From Mauremys mutica (Eukaryota > Chordata > Testudines > Geoemydidae): a stretch of 64,000 bases of DNA. The stretch is taken from the NCBI RefSeq assembly GCF_020497125.1, contig NW_025422919.1, positions 310,001-374,000 on the forward strand. The letters run 5' to 3'. The notes below the pieces were generated by a model. The model was not told the DNA's origin. It made no database searches and worked only from the letters and a program-made list of their open reading frames with translations. Both the position numbers and the translations under genes were made by a program. Shown in pieces: positions 56,601-61,969 of the stretch (position 1 is the stretch's first letter; each line of letters begins with the position of its first letter).

Positions 56601-59600
56601 GCAGGGGGGGGTGGGAGCCAGGACTCCTGGGTTCTTTCCCCAGCTCTGGGAGGGGGAGCTGGGGCTGGTGGGTTAGAGCAGGGGGGGCTGGGAGCCAGGA
56701 CTCCTGGGTTCTCTCCCCGGCTCTGGGAGGGGAGTGGGGGCTGGTGGGTTAGAGCGGGGGGGGTGGGAGCCAGGACTCCTGGGTTCTTTCCCCAGCTCTG
56801 GGAGGTGTTGCCTGATTTATAAGGTTAATAATAATAATTTGGACACTGTGGATTTTTGGCTCGCCAATCCGTGTGATTAGAAGACAATAAGGTTCTTGTC
56901 CTGAATCAGGCTCCACCGAATTTACAAAGCACCCTGCGGGGGGTGACAGGAAGCCCCCACTGGGACAGAGGTGGCCTTAGAGACTTTTTCTTAAGATAAA
57001 ACAAAGCAGCGACGAAATGGGAGAATAATCCCAGTTCCTAAGTTACAGCTGTTTTCCTGCTAGTCGAGAGGTACATGGGGGACGATGGTATTTCAGGCCC
57101 CAAAGCTTTGGTTCACAGACACTCCCCCTTCCTCGATAACCCGGTGCGGGGAGAGACAGGCCCAGCCTCTGGCCCCTCAGCTTCCGCAATCCTTGAGCGA
57201 GAGGCGCCGCGCTCCGGAGAAGCTGGAGCTTAGAGCCGGCGACGCTAACGTCGAGTTTCCATAACTCGCCTCAGCGTAAAATCAAGCCCGAATCCCCACA
57301 ACGAAGCTCAAAAGATCAGGGCACCGCGTCACCCACAGCAATGTCAGGGTCCCTTTACTCCCCAGGCTGGCGTGTTGGCACGTGTCGATGACGTGTACCG
57401 ACGTGTTAATGACTGTTCGATCATACACACACATATATGCTATTTTGGGGCTCCCGGTTCTTTCCTGTTCAGTCTGAGGGTACAGACGTGCAACCCCCCT
57501 GTGCCGTTCTCCCAGGGTCTGGCTGTCGAGGTGAAAGGGGCCGGACACAGATGCGAACTTTGCCTTAGCTTAACGTGCAGCATGTGGCCTTGAATTACAC
57601 CTGAACTGACGTTAATATAAATCTATAAACCTATTACAATAAACCAAATATAGATATGCAAGCAGGTTAATCTTATAGGCTACAGAGGAGCAGGGGCGGC
57701 CGGGAGCCAGGACTCCTGGGTTCTCTCCCTGGCTCTGGAAGGGGAGTGGGGGCTGGTGGCTTAGACCAGGGGAGGCTGGGAGCCAGGACGCCTGGGTTCT
57801 CTCCCCGGCTTTGGGACGGGGGTGGGGGCTGGTGGGTTAGAGCCGGGGGGGCTGGGAGCCAGGACTCCTGGGTTCTCTCCCCGGCGCTGGGTTCCCCCGC
57901 TGACCCCGCTGCTCCCCCGCAGTACGCCCTGTATAAGAAGATGACGCAGGCGGCCATTCTGATCCAGAGCAAGTTTCGCAGCTACTACGAGCAGAAGAAG
58001 TTCCAGCAGAGCCGCCGGGCGGCGGTGCTGATCCAGCAGTACTACCGCAGCTACAAGGAGTACGAGAAGCTGAAACAGGGGCACCGGGCCTCCGCCGCCA
58101 TGCAGCAGAAGATGAAGTAGGGGCCCGGACTCCTGGGTTCTCTCCCCGGCTCTAGGAAGGGGGTGGGGCTGGTGGGTTAGAGCAGGGGGAGCTGGGAGCC
58201 AGGACTCCTGGGTTCTCTCCCCGGCTCTGGGAGGGGAGTGGGGGCTGGTGGCTTAGAGCAGGGGGCTGGGAGCCAGGACTCCTGGGTTCTCTCCCCAGCT
58301 CTGGGAGGGGAGTGAGGCTGGTGGGTTAGAGCACGGGGGGCTGCTCCCCCATCCCCACTGGCTCCTGTCACCTCTTTGGCTATGTAAAGATCCCATATAT
58401 CTGGGTGGCATTGGCTGGGGCTGCCTTACCCCAGAGGTGGCCGCATCTCAGCGCTGGGCGAGGGGTCCCTGGGTCACCGGCTGCCCCGCCCCAGAGGTGG
58501 CTGCATCTCAGCGCCGGGCGAGGGGTCTCTGGGTAACTGGCCGCCCCGCCCCAGAGGTGGCTGCATCTCAGCGCCGGGCGAGGGGTCCCTGGGTAACCGG
58601 CCGCCCTGCCCCAGAGGTGGCTGCATCTCAGCGCCGGGCGAGGGGTCTCTGGGTAACTGGCCGCCCCGCCCCAGAGGTGGCTGCATCTCAGCACCGGGCG
58701 AGGGGTCCCTGGTAACCGGCCGCCCCGCCCCAGAGGTGGGCGCATCTCAGTGCCGGGCGAGGGGTCTCTGGGTAACTGGCCGCCCCGCCCCAGAGGTGGC
58801 TGCATCTCAGCGCCGGGCGAGGGGTCCCTGGGTAACCGGCCGCCCCGCCCCAGAGGTGGCTGCATCTCAGCGCCGGGCGAGGGGTCCCTGGGTCACCGGC
58901 CGCCCCGCCCCAGAGGTGGCTGCATCTCAGCGCCGGGCGAGGGGTCCCTGGGTCACCGGCCGCCCCGCCCCAGAGGTGGCTGCATCTCAGCGCCGGGCGA
59001 GGGGTCCCTGGGTCACCGGCCGCCCAGGCCCAGAGGTGGGCACATCTCAGCGCCGGGCGAGGGGTCCCTGGTAACCGGCCGCCCCGCCCCAGAGGTGGCT
59101 GCATCTCAGCGCCGGGCGAGGGGTCCCTGGGTAACCAGCCGCCCTGCCCCAGAGGTGGCCGCGTCAGCGAGGGGTGTCTCTATGATCATCTGCCCCGCTC
59201 CACCTTCGTTTCTTCTCGTCTCTCTCCCCAGGGGCACTTTCCTCACGAAGAAGCAGGACCAGGCCGCCCGTAAGATCATGCGGTTCCTGCGTCGCTGCCG
59301 GCACAGGTACGGCGGCCGAGGGGGTGGCCGAGGACAGGGGTGGGGGTGCCCCCTGCAGAGGGGTGGGGCAGAAGGAGCTGGGTGTGGGAATCTGGCTCAT
59401 TGTAGGGGCTGGTGGGTGCGGTGGGATGAAAGGTAGGAGGGTGCACAGGCGTCTGTGCTCCCAGGGCTGGAATCGGGGTGGGGGGGACACCCCATGGGGT
59501 GGGATTGACGTGTTGGGGGGGGTCATCGGGAACCCCCCCCACCTTACCGAAAATTTTTCTGTGCCCCCCACAGGATGAAGGAACTAAAGCAGAGCAAAGA

Positions 59601-59637
59601 GGTGGAAAGTTTACAGAAGCGAGGTCTGGCCACTTAG
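38618..59637 (+). CDS. CAMTA2: CAMTA2, calmodulin-binding transcription activator 2 (22 coding exons)
   Basis: The joined exons total 3,591 nt, which is 1,196 residues plus stop, against about 1,200 in human. All 21 junctions are GT-AG with agreeing phases. Domain order is: CG-1 DNA-binding domain (about residues 13-150), with a basic KKRKDGKTTRED stretch that may serve nuclear import; a proline-rich, poorly conserved linker (about 235-510); an IPT/TIG domain (about 518-600); ankyrin repeats (about 655-800); and IQ motifs (about 1,035-1,130). In mammals the protein is a nuclear coactivator that works with NKX2-5 in heart and is held back by class II HDACs through the ankyrin region; calmodulin binds the IQ motifs. 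Exons: 38618-38648, 39535-39638, 40089-40156, 40282-40417, 41075-41146, 42433-42586, 42825-42965, 43665-44509, 44609-44735, 45373-45507, 49766-49884, 51990-52168, 52251-52329, 53017-53269, 53372-53670, 53947-54137, 54675-54906, 55954-56025, 56205-56225, 57923-58116, 59232-59306, 59574-59637. Confidence 0.95.
38685..39490 (-). repeat. 76-bp minisatellite, block 4 (inverted, about 10 copies), CAMTA2 intron 1
   Basis: The array begins about 35 bp after the exon 1 donor and ends about 45 bp before the exon 2 acceptor, so it fills nearly the whole intron. Confidence 0.95.
39535..39638 (+). CDS. CAMTA2: CAMTA2 exon 2 (CG-1 start)
   Basis: It encodes SHHLKLFLPKKLVECLPK and ERLRWNTNE, the start of the CG-1 domain. 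The acceptor is 'ctccctgtccgcag' and the donor 'gtgggg', a weak site fused to the following 85-bp array. Confidence 0.95.
39640..40012 (+). repeat. 85-bp minisatellite, CAMTA2 intron 2 (about 4.4 copies)
   Basis: Units contain 'ggggcaggggcctgtcccct', 'ctggggggcgccggctccc' and 'ggggactggctggctcag'. The first unit begins at the splice donor itself. Confidence 0.93.
40089..40156 (+). CDS. CAMTA2: CAMTA2 exon 3 (CG-1)
   Basis: It encodes EIASYLITFERHEEWLSCAP. It ends at phase 2 within an R codon, with donor 'gtgagc'. Confidence 0.95.
40282..40417 (+). CDS. CAMTA2: CAMTA2 exon 4 (CG-1, basic stretch)
   Basis: It encodes PQNGSIILYNRKKVKYRKDG then KKRKDGKTTREDHMKLKVQ. This is the most conserved part of the CG-1 domain and carries the basic residues expected for DNA contact and nuclear import. 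Confidence 0.96.
40420..40830. repeat. GC-box-rich tandem repeat, CAMTA2 intron 4
   Basis: Many 'ggggcggggcctgg' units (Sp1/GC-box-like) occur. A block of about 170 bp ('cctggttggtagtggggcgg' to 'gtagtgcctgggggcgggg') is duplicated at 40,569 and 40,739. Confidence 0.88.
41075..41146 (+). CDS. CAMTA2: CAMTA2 exon 5 (CG-1)
   Basis: It encodes CLYGCYVHSSIVPTFHRRCY then WLLQ. Phase 0 at the end, with donor 'gtaccg'. Confidence 0.96.
41262..42375 (-). repeat. 76-bp minisatellite, block 5 (inverted, about 15 copies), CAMTA2 intron 5
   Basis: Inverted units fill the intron to about 60 bp before exon 6. Several units carry the 'cagcgccgggg' variant and others 'cagagccgggg', in clusters. Confidence 0.95.
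42433..42586 (+). CDS. CAMTA2: CAMTA2 exon 6 (end of CG-1)
   Basis: It encodes NPDIVLVHYLNVPALEDCAK, then CSINSDRKEWLKWSKEEL and the start of QLKPMF. The F codon is split by the intron (phase 1), with donor 'gtaagg'. Confidence 0.96.
42825..42965 (+). CDS. CAMTA2: CAMTA2 exon 7
   Basis: It encodes FHGIKWTCSNGNGTTEFSIE then QLVQQILESHQAK and THACLCS, matching the family after the CG-1 domain. The donor is 'gtcagt'. Confidence 0.94.
42985..43405 (-). repeat. 76-bp minisatellite, block 6 (inverted, about 5.5 copies), CAMTA2 intron 7
   Basis: The array starts about 20 bp after the exon 7 donor. A lone 60-bp-family fragment ('cagaggtggctgcatctcag') occurs downstream at about 43,583. Confidence 0.94.
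43665..44509 (+). CDS. CAMTA2: CAMTA2 exon 8 (large linker exon)
   Basis: This 845-nt exon encodes CSSTKHRIISPKVE, then a long proline-rich linker, FLNSPARGQTYG, NRFFIQDDAG and ITDFSPDWSYPE. The linker is far richer in P, G and A than its mammalian counterpart, as expected from the extreme GC content. A 12-bp coding repeat (E-T-G-M units) lies at about 44,018-44,050. Confidence 0.93.
44609..44735 (+). CDS. CAMTA2: CAMTA2 exon 9 (IPT/TIG)
   Basis: It encodes GGVKVLITGPWTEETDSYTC and VPAALIQSGVLRCYCP, the first half of the TIG domain. Confidence 0.95.
44745..45320 (+). repeat. 85-bp minisatellite, CAMTA2 intron 9 (about 7 copies)
   Basis: The same unit as in intron 2. It starts within about 10 bp of the exon 9 donor. 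Confidence 0.94.
45373..45507 (+). CDS. CAMTA2: CAMTA2 exon 10 (IPT/TIG end)
   Basis: It encodes AHEAGLVALQVARDARLVST, then SVLFEYRGRGFLGLPSPQ and LDWLSLD, the second half of the TIG domain. Confidence 0.95.
45735..46035 (+). repeat. 76-bp minisatellite, block 7 (4 copies), CAMTA2 intron 10
   Basis: Four + oriented units open the long intron 10, which contains four arrays of different families. Confidence 0.95.
46102..46115 (+). promoter_or_regulatory. CTCF-like motif, CAMTA2 intron 10
   Basis: CCAGCAGGTGGCAG fits the CTCF core consensus CCASYAGRKGGCRS at all 14 positions and lies between two arrays. Confidence 0.5.
46335..47010 (+). repeat. Exact 60-bp minisatellite, about 11 copies, CAMTA2 intron 10
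   Basis: Units read 'gatgcagccacctctggggc', 'ggggcggccggttaccc' and 'ggggacccctcgcccggcg'. Length is held at exactly 60 bp, with only a few substitutions (gcagcc/gcgccc, gttacc/gtgacc) that alternate in a patterned way. Confidence 0.96.
47530..48605. repeat. 35-38-bp minisatellite, about 28 copies, CAMTA2 intron 10
   Basis: Units read 'gggctggattgtggggtgca' then 'gtgggggatgggg', with 'attcacggggggg' and 'gcgggaaatgga' variants. A higher-order block (about 240-300 bp) recurs near 47,940, 48,220 and 48,500. Confidence 0.93.
48960..49715 (+). repeat. 76-bp minisatellite, block 8 (10 copies), CAMTA2 intron 10
   Basis: Runs up to about 50 bp before exon 11. Local variants include 'gactgggggctgggaggtc'. 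Confidence 0.95.
49766..49884 (+). CDS. CAMTA2: CAMTA2 exon 11 (coiled segment)
   Basis: It encodes NQFRMSILERLEQMEKRMAE, a short helical segment well conserved in the family, then a Q-rich tail. Donor 'gtgaga'. Confidence 0.95.
50095..51475 (+). repeat. 76-bp minisatellite, block 9 (about 18 copies), CAMTA2 intron 11
   Basis: The largest block of this family in the window. Subtypes 'ttcctccccggc', 'ttctctccccggc' and 'ttctctccctggc' form runs, consistent with stepwise local duplication. Confidence 0.96.
51790..51968 (+). repeat. 60-bp minisatellite, 3 copies, CAMTA2 intron 11
   Basis: The same unit as at 46,335, ending about 20 bp before the exon 12 acceptor. Confidence 0.93.
51990..52168 (+). 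CDS. CAMTA2: CAMTA2 exon 12 (ankyrin start)
   Basis: It encodes ALCEKMMSRSSWLHSDTLV, then FRGMTLLHLAAAQGYARLIE, a canonical ankyrin LHLAAAQGY helix. Confidence 0.95.
52251..52329 (+). CDS. CAMTA2: CAMTA2 exon 13 (ankyrin)
   Basis: It encodes SLDLEQEVDPLNVDHFSCTP and ends at phase 0 with donor 'gtgagg'. Confidence 0.95.
52415..52995 (-). repeat. 88-bp minisatellite with CTCF-like motifs, CAMTA2 intron 13
   Basis: Units of about 88 bp contain 'cagcgccccctagcgccgcc', 'ctggggccagccctgcctgc' and 'gagcgccccctgctgagc'. On the minus strand the two GCGCCCCCT sites read CTAGGGGGCGCT and TCAGCAGGGGGCGCT, close to the CTCF core. About a dozen such sites occur in under 600 bp. Confidence 0.9.
53017..53269 (+). 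CDS. CAMTA2: CAMTA2 exon 14 (ankyrin)
   Basis: It encodes MWACALGHLEAALLLYRWDG, then LSIPDSLGRLPLAVACARGH and LEELQRQEPS, the last ankyrin repeats. Confidence 0.96.
53372..53670 (+). CDS. CAMTA2: CAMTA2 exon 15
   Basis: It encodes GLSTVSSVSSPSELSDGSGS, then VTSAYSSASALRDSP and a variable acidic/proline region ending TDVLQ. Confidence 0.93.
53757..53940 (-). repeat. 76-bp minisatellite, block 10 (inverted, 2.3 copies), CAMTA2 intron 15
   Basis: The last partial unit ('gagtcctggctccc') runs directly into the 'cccccccacag' acceptor of exon 16, so the array edge supplies the pyrimidine tract. Confidence 0.93.
53947..54137 (+). CDS. CAMTA2: CAMTA2 exon 16
   Basis: It encodes VDMITLAKQIIEATPEHIKQ, then GLSETMSWLASYLENVDQLP, both strongly conserved. 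Confidence 0.96.
54142..54620 (+). repeat. 85-bp minisatellite, CAMTA2 intron 16 (about 5.6 copies)
   Basis: It starts within about 10 bp of the exon 16 donor 'gtaccg', as in introns 2 and 9. Confidence 0.94.
54675..54906 (+). CDS. CAMTA2: CAMTA2 exon 17 (first IQ motif)
   Basis: It encodes SWAEFLNASANGKMESEFAL, then LTLSDHEQRELYEAARVIQT and AFRKYK, the first IQ motif. Confidence 0.96.
54920..55110. repeat. 36-bp minisatellite, 5 copies, CAMTA2 intron 17
   Basis: Units read 'ccggcgacgggcgtctgccc' then 'cccgggcctccccacc'. The array starts about 15 bp after the donor. Confidence 0.93.
55190..55835. repeat. 51-bp minisatellite with X-box half-sites, about 12 copies, CAMTA2 intron 17
   Basis: Units read 'ccatggcaacaggcatctcc', 'atgtacgggtcc' and 'cctggcaacggggaagtcc'. 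Each unit carries two GGCAAC half-sites, one as CCATGGCAAC, the right half of an RFX X-box palindrome. The 51-bp length keeps frames open and produces spurious long reading frames. Confidence 0.94.
55954..56025 (+). CDS. CAMTA2: CAMTA2 exon 18 (IQ motif)
   Basis: It encodes GRRLKEQQETAAAVIQRCYR then KYKQ, the second IQ motif. Donor 'gtaagg'. Confidence 0.96.
56205..56225 (+). CDS. CAMTA2: CAMTA2 exon 19, 21-nt microexon
   Basis: The acceptor 'ctctgtctcgcaag' and donor 'gtaaca' bound 21 nt encoding LTWIALK. The same heptapeptide occurs between the second and third IQ motifs in mammalian CAMTA2, so the exon is real. It is frame-neutral and could be skipped. Confidence 0.9.
56330..56815 (+). 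repeat. 76-bp minisatellite, block 11 (about 6 copies), CAMTA2 intron 19
   Basis: The + oriented units start about 105 bp after the microexon donor and end abruptly in unique AT-richer sequence. Confidence 0.95.
56816..57688. other. Unique part of CAMTA2 intron 19
   Basis: About 870 bp of non-repetitive, AT-richer sequence contrasts with every neighbouring intron. No exon or named repeat was recognised. Confidence 0.55.
57690..57893 (+). repeat. 76-bp minisatellite, block 12 (2.7 copies), CAMTA2 intron 19
   Basis: It ends about 30 bp before the exon 20 acceptor. Confidence 0.93.
57923..58116 (+). CDS. CAMTA2: CAMTA2 exon 20 (IQ motifs 3 and 4)
   Basis: It encodes YALYKKMTQAAILIQSKFRS, then RRAAVLIQQYYRSYKEYEKL and HRASAAMQQKM plus two bases of a K codon. 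The donor is 'gtaggg', whose first bases complete an in-frame TAG if unspliced. Reading on without splicing would therefore end the protein at once. Confidence 0.93.
58125..58340 (+). repeat. 76-bp minisatellite, block 13 (2.8 copies), CAMTA2 intron 20
   Basis: The first unit ('cccggactcctgggttctct') starts 8-10 bp after the exon 20 donor. Confidence 0.93.
58430..59165 (-). repeat. 60-bp minisatellite (inverted, 12 copies), CAMTA2 intron 20
   Basis: The reverse complement of the family at 46,335. A few units have lost one base (for example near 58,713), which shifts the otherwise exact 60-bp register. Confidence 0.95.
59232..59306 (+). CDS. CAMTA2: CAMTA2 exon 21
   Basis: It encodes GTFLTKKQDQAARKIMRFLR then RCRH, a basic C-terminal segment highly conserved in CAMTA proteins. 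Confidence 0.96.
59574..59637 (+). CDS. CAMTA2: CAMTA2 exon 22 (stop)
   Basis: It encodes MKELKQSKEVESLQKRGLAT and stops at TAG 59,635-59,637. The G-L-A-T ending is identical to that of mammalian CAMTA2. Confidence 0.96.
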
Positions 59638-60062
59638 CGCTGTGCCCCTCTGCCCCGCCCCCCGCTGCGCCCCCCACTCCCTTTCCGCGGCCCGCCAAAG
59701 CCCGGGGCAGCCACGCCGGGAACCCAGGCATCCGGGGCCGGCCGCCCCCACCTTCGCTCCCCTTCTGAAACTGTGACGACGGAGTCTTAACCCCCGGTGG
59801 CGACGGAGCGTGGCCTCCTCTGGGGGGGTGTCCGGGCCCCCCCCCGTCTTAACGATTGTGCAATAGTGAGCGGCTGGAGGGGAGCGGATGGGGGCCACAC
59901 ACACACCAAGGGGGCTCCCCTGAGTTGGCTTGAAGGGGATGGTGCAGCCATGCCGGGTGGGGGGGGTCTCTTCAGAACTGAGGTACCAGCTGTGGTACCC
60001 CCGTAGCCCTCCCCTGCCCCCTTCCTTTCACTGGATCTTTGTGCCAAGTTACCCCTGCCCAG

Positions 60063-60475
60063 GTGGGGAGCCAGGACTCCTGGGTTCTCTCCCCGGCTCT
60101 GGGAGGGGAGTGGGGGCTGGTGGGTCAGAGCAGGGGGGGCCGGGAGCCAGGACTCCTGGGTTCTCTCCCCGGCTCTGGGAGGGGAGTGGGGGCTGGTGGG
60201 TCAGAGCAGGGGGGGCTGGGAGCCAGGACTTCTGGGTTCTCTCCCCGGCTCTGGGAGGGGAGTGGGGGCTGGTGGTTAGAGAAGGGGGGCTGGGAGCCAG
60301 GACTCCTGGGTGCTCTCCCCGGCTCTGGGAGGGGAGTGGGGTCTGGTGGTCAGAGCAGGGTGGGCTGGGAGCCAGGACTCCTGGGTTCTCTCCTCGGCTC
60401 TGGGAGGGGAGTGGGGGCTGGTGCGTTAGAGCAGGGGGGCTGGGAGCCAGGACTCCTGGGTTCTCTTGCTGGCTC
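60063..60475 (+). repeat. 76-bp minisatellite, block 14 (about 5.4 copies), in CAMTA2 3' UTR
   Basis: The + oriented units lie between the stop codon and the poly(A) signal, so they would be part of the mature mRNA if the 3' UTR assignment is right. Confidence 0.94.
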
Positions 60476-60883
60476 ATACCCACCCCCCTCAGTACTTAAA
60501 GGGCCCTGTTTGCATTTCAGCCCCTTGTGCTTGGCCTGCCTTTGTCCCCAGCTGCAGGGTCTTCCCCCCCGCCCCACAACCCCCTCAGCTGGGGGCCAGG
60601 GGTGGGTCTGAGAACTACACCTCCCATGGGGCATTGCAGTGCCCAGCCTCTGGGTCTCTGCTCCCCACATCCCTTCCGGGCCTCTTCTTAAAGGAACCCT
60701 GAGCCCAGCCCTCCTGATGCCCCCCCCAGCTCCCTATACCTGCCCTCAGCAGCCCCTCCAGCTGGTCTCTCTCCCTCGCCGAGGCAGCTGTGTATATATT
60801 TACAGATCTGCTGCTGGGGGGAGTTGGGGGCGAGCCCCCCGCTTGCTGTATAAAGCCTGTGTGTGTCCCCCCCCCCCGCCTGC

Positions 60884-60908
60884 CCATCACACACACACAC
60901 ACACACCT
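60884..60908. repeat. (CA)n microsatellite
   Basis: About ten 'ac' repeats in the CAMTA2 3' UTR. Confidence 0.9.
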
Positions 60909-60964
60909 CGTGTACATAGTTGTAATATATTGGGGGGGGGGGAGGAAAAGAAAACCCTACAGAA

Positions 60965-60970
60965 AATAAA
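60965..60970 (+). terminator. CAMTA2 polyadenylation signal
   Basis: AATAAA lies in an AT-rich stretch about 1.3 kb after the stop codon. ATTAAA hexamers at about 61,078 and 61,198 are weaker alternatives. Confidence 0.65.
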
Positions 60971-61559
60971 AAAATTATACTGAAGAATATATTTAAAAAC
61001 CAATCTTAACGCCGCTTGGGGCTCCCCGCAGCGTGGGTGGGGGGGTGGGTGGGGGGGGAGAGCTGCATGCTGGTAAACATTAAAACAACCCCCCCCTGCC
61101 CGTGGTGTTCGCCCTGCCCCCCCCCACCGCACTCTCCCCGAAATGTCCCTCCCCCACGTTTCTACCGTTTTTGCATGGGTTGGTTTGTACAAATTTACAT
61201 TAAAAAGGAAAACGAAACGAAACGCAAAGCGCAGTGAGTGTGATGCCTGGGGCAGGGGGGGGGGGTCGGCTCTGGGGGGGGGGAGCTCTGCCCGGAATTG
61301 GGGGGGGTTGGGTCCCCCCCCATGGGAGGAAATGGGACCCCCGCCCCGGCGCCGGGGCCTGCGGAACTGCCCGCCACTGGATGGACTCAGCGCCGCGGGG
61401 CGGGGGGGGGGCGTGTGTGTGTCATCCCCCCCCCCCCGGGAACTGATGGGGGAGGGGGGGGGTCTTCCACCTGGGGACCCAGGAGTCCGGGAGGGGGGGG
61501 GAGGGGCTGCATCTTTCCACCCTCTAACACCCCCCCCCCCTCTCCCGTGTGCTGTGGGT

Positions 61560-61878
61560 GAGCCCCGCCCCGCCCCTTTCAGGGGGTGGGGGAGGAGGGG
61601 CCTGAACCGCCCCTTTAAGATGATTATTATTTGTCCGCCGACGCGCCTCCCCTTTAAGGCTCCGCTGTCATGACGGCCCCGCCGCGAGGGGGGGGGGGGC
61701 GGGGGCTTCCCTCCTTCCCCTTTTAAGGCGGCCGGGTATTAATTCCCCTCCGACGCGCCCCTTTCAGGACCTCCCCTTTAAGAGGGGCCGGTTTCCTGCC
61801 CGCCGACAGAGCCCCGCCCCGCCCCTTTCAGGCGGTGACGCAGGCGGTGACGCGACGGAAGGGGCGGGGCGCGGCGCC
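61560..61878 (+). promoter_or_regulatory. SPAG7: SPAG7 promoter region
   Basis: A GC-rich stretch without TATA box contains GC boxes ('ccgccccgcccctttc', 'ggaaggggcggggcgcgg'), two 'ggtgacgc' CRE-like half-sites next to the start, and seven copies of CCCCTTT(A/C)AG-like motifs. Confidence 0.6.
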
Positions 61879-61969
61879 ATGGCGGAGCTGGACTTGCTGG
61901 GCTCCATCCTCAGCGCCATGGAGCGGCCGCCCGGGCTGGGCGACCAGGAGACGCGGCGCCGCGCGCGAG
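61879..61969 (+). CDS. SPAG7: SPAG7 exon 1
   Basis: The ATG in 'ggcgccatggcg' encodes [20 protein letters not shown] then [10 protein letters not shown], and ends at phase 1 with donor 'gtcagg'. The mammalian protein starts [10 protein letters not shown]. Two extra residues follow the A here. Confidence 0.95.

Larger units (their letters stand above)
59638..60990 (+). other. CAMTA2: CAMTA2 3' UTR
   Basis: The 3' UTR probably runs to the AATAAA at 60,965. It contains a 76-bp minisatellite block and a GC-poor tail with 'tgtatatatttacagatctg' and 'tgtacatagttgtaatatat', the kind of AU-rich ending expected near a cleavage site. Confidence 0.65.
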
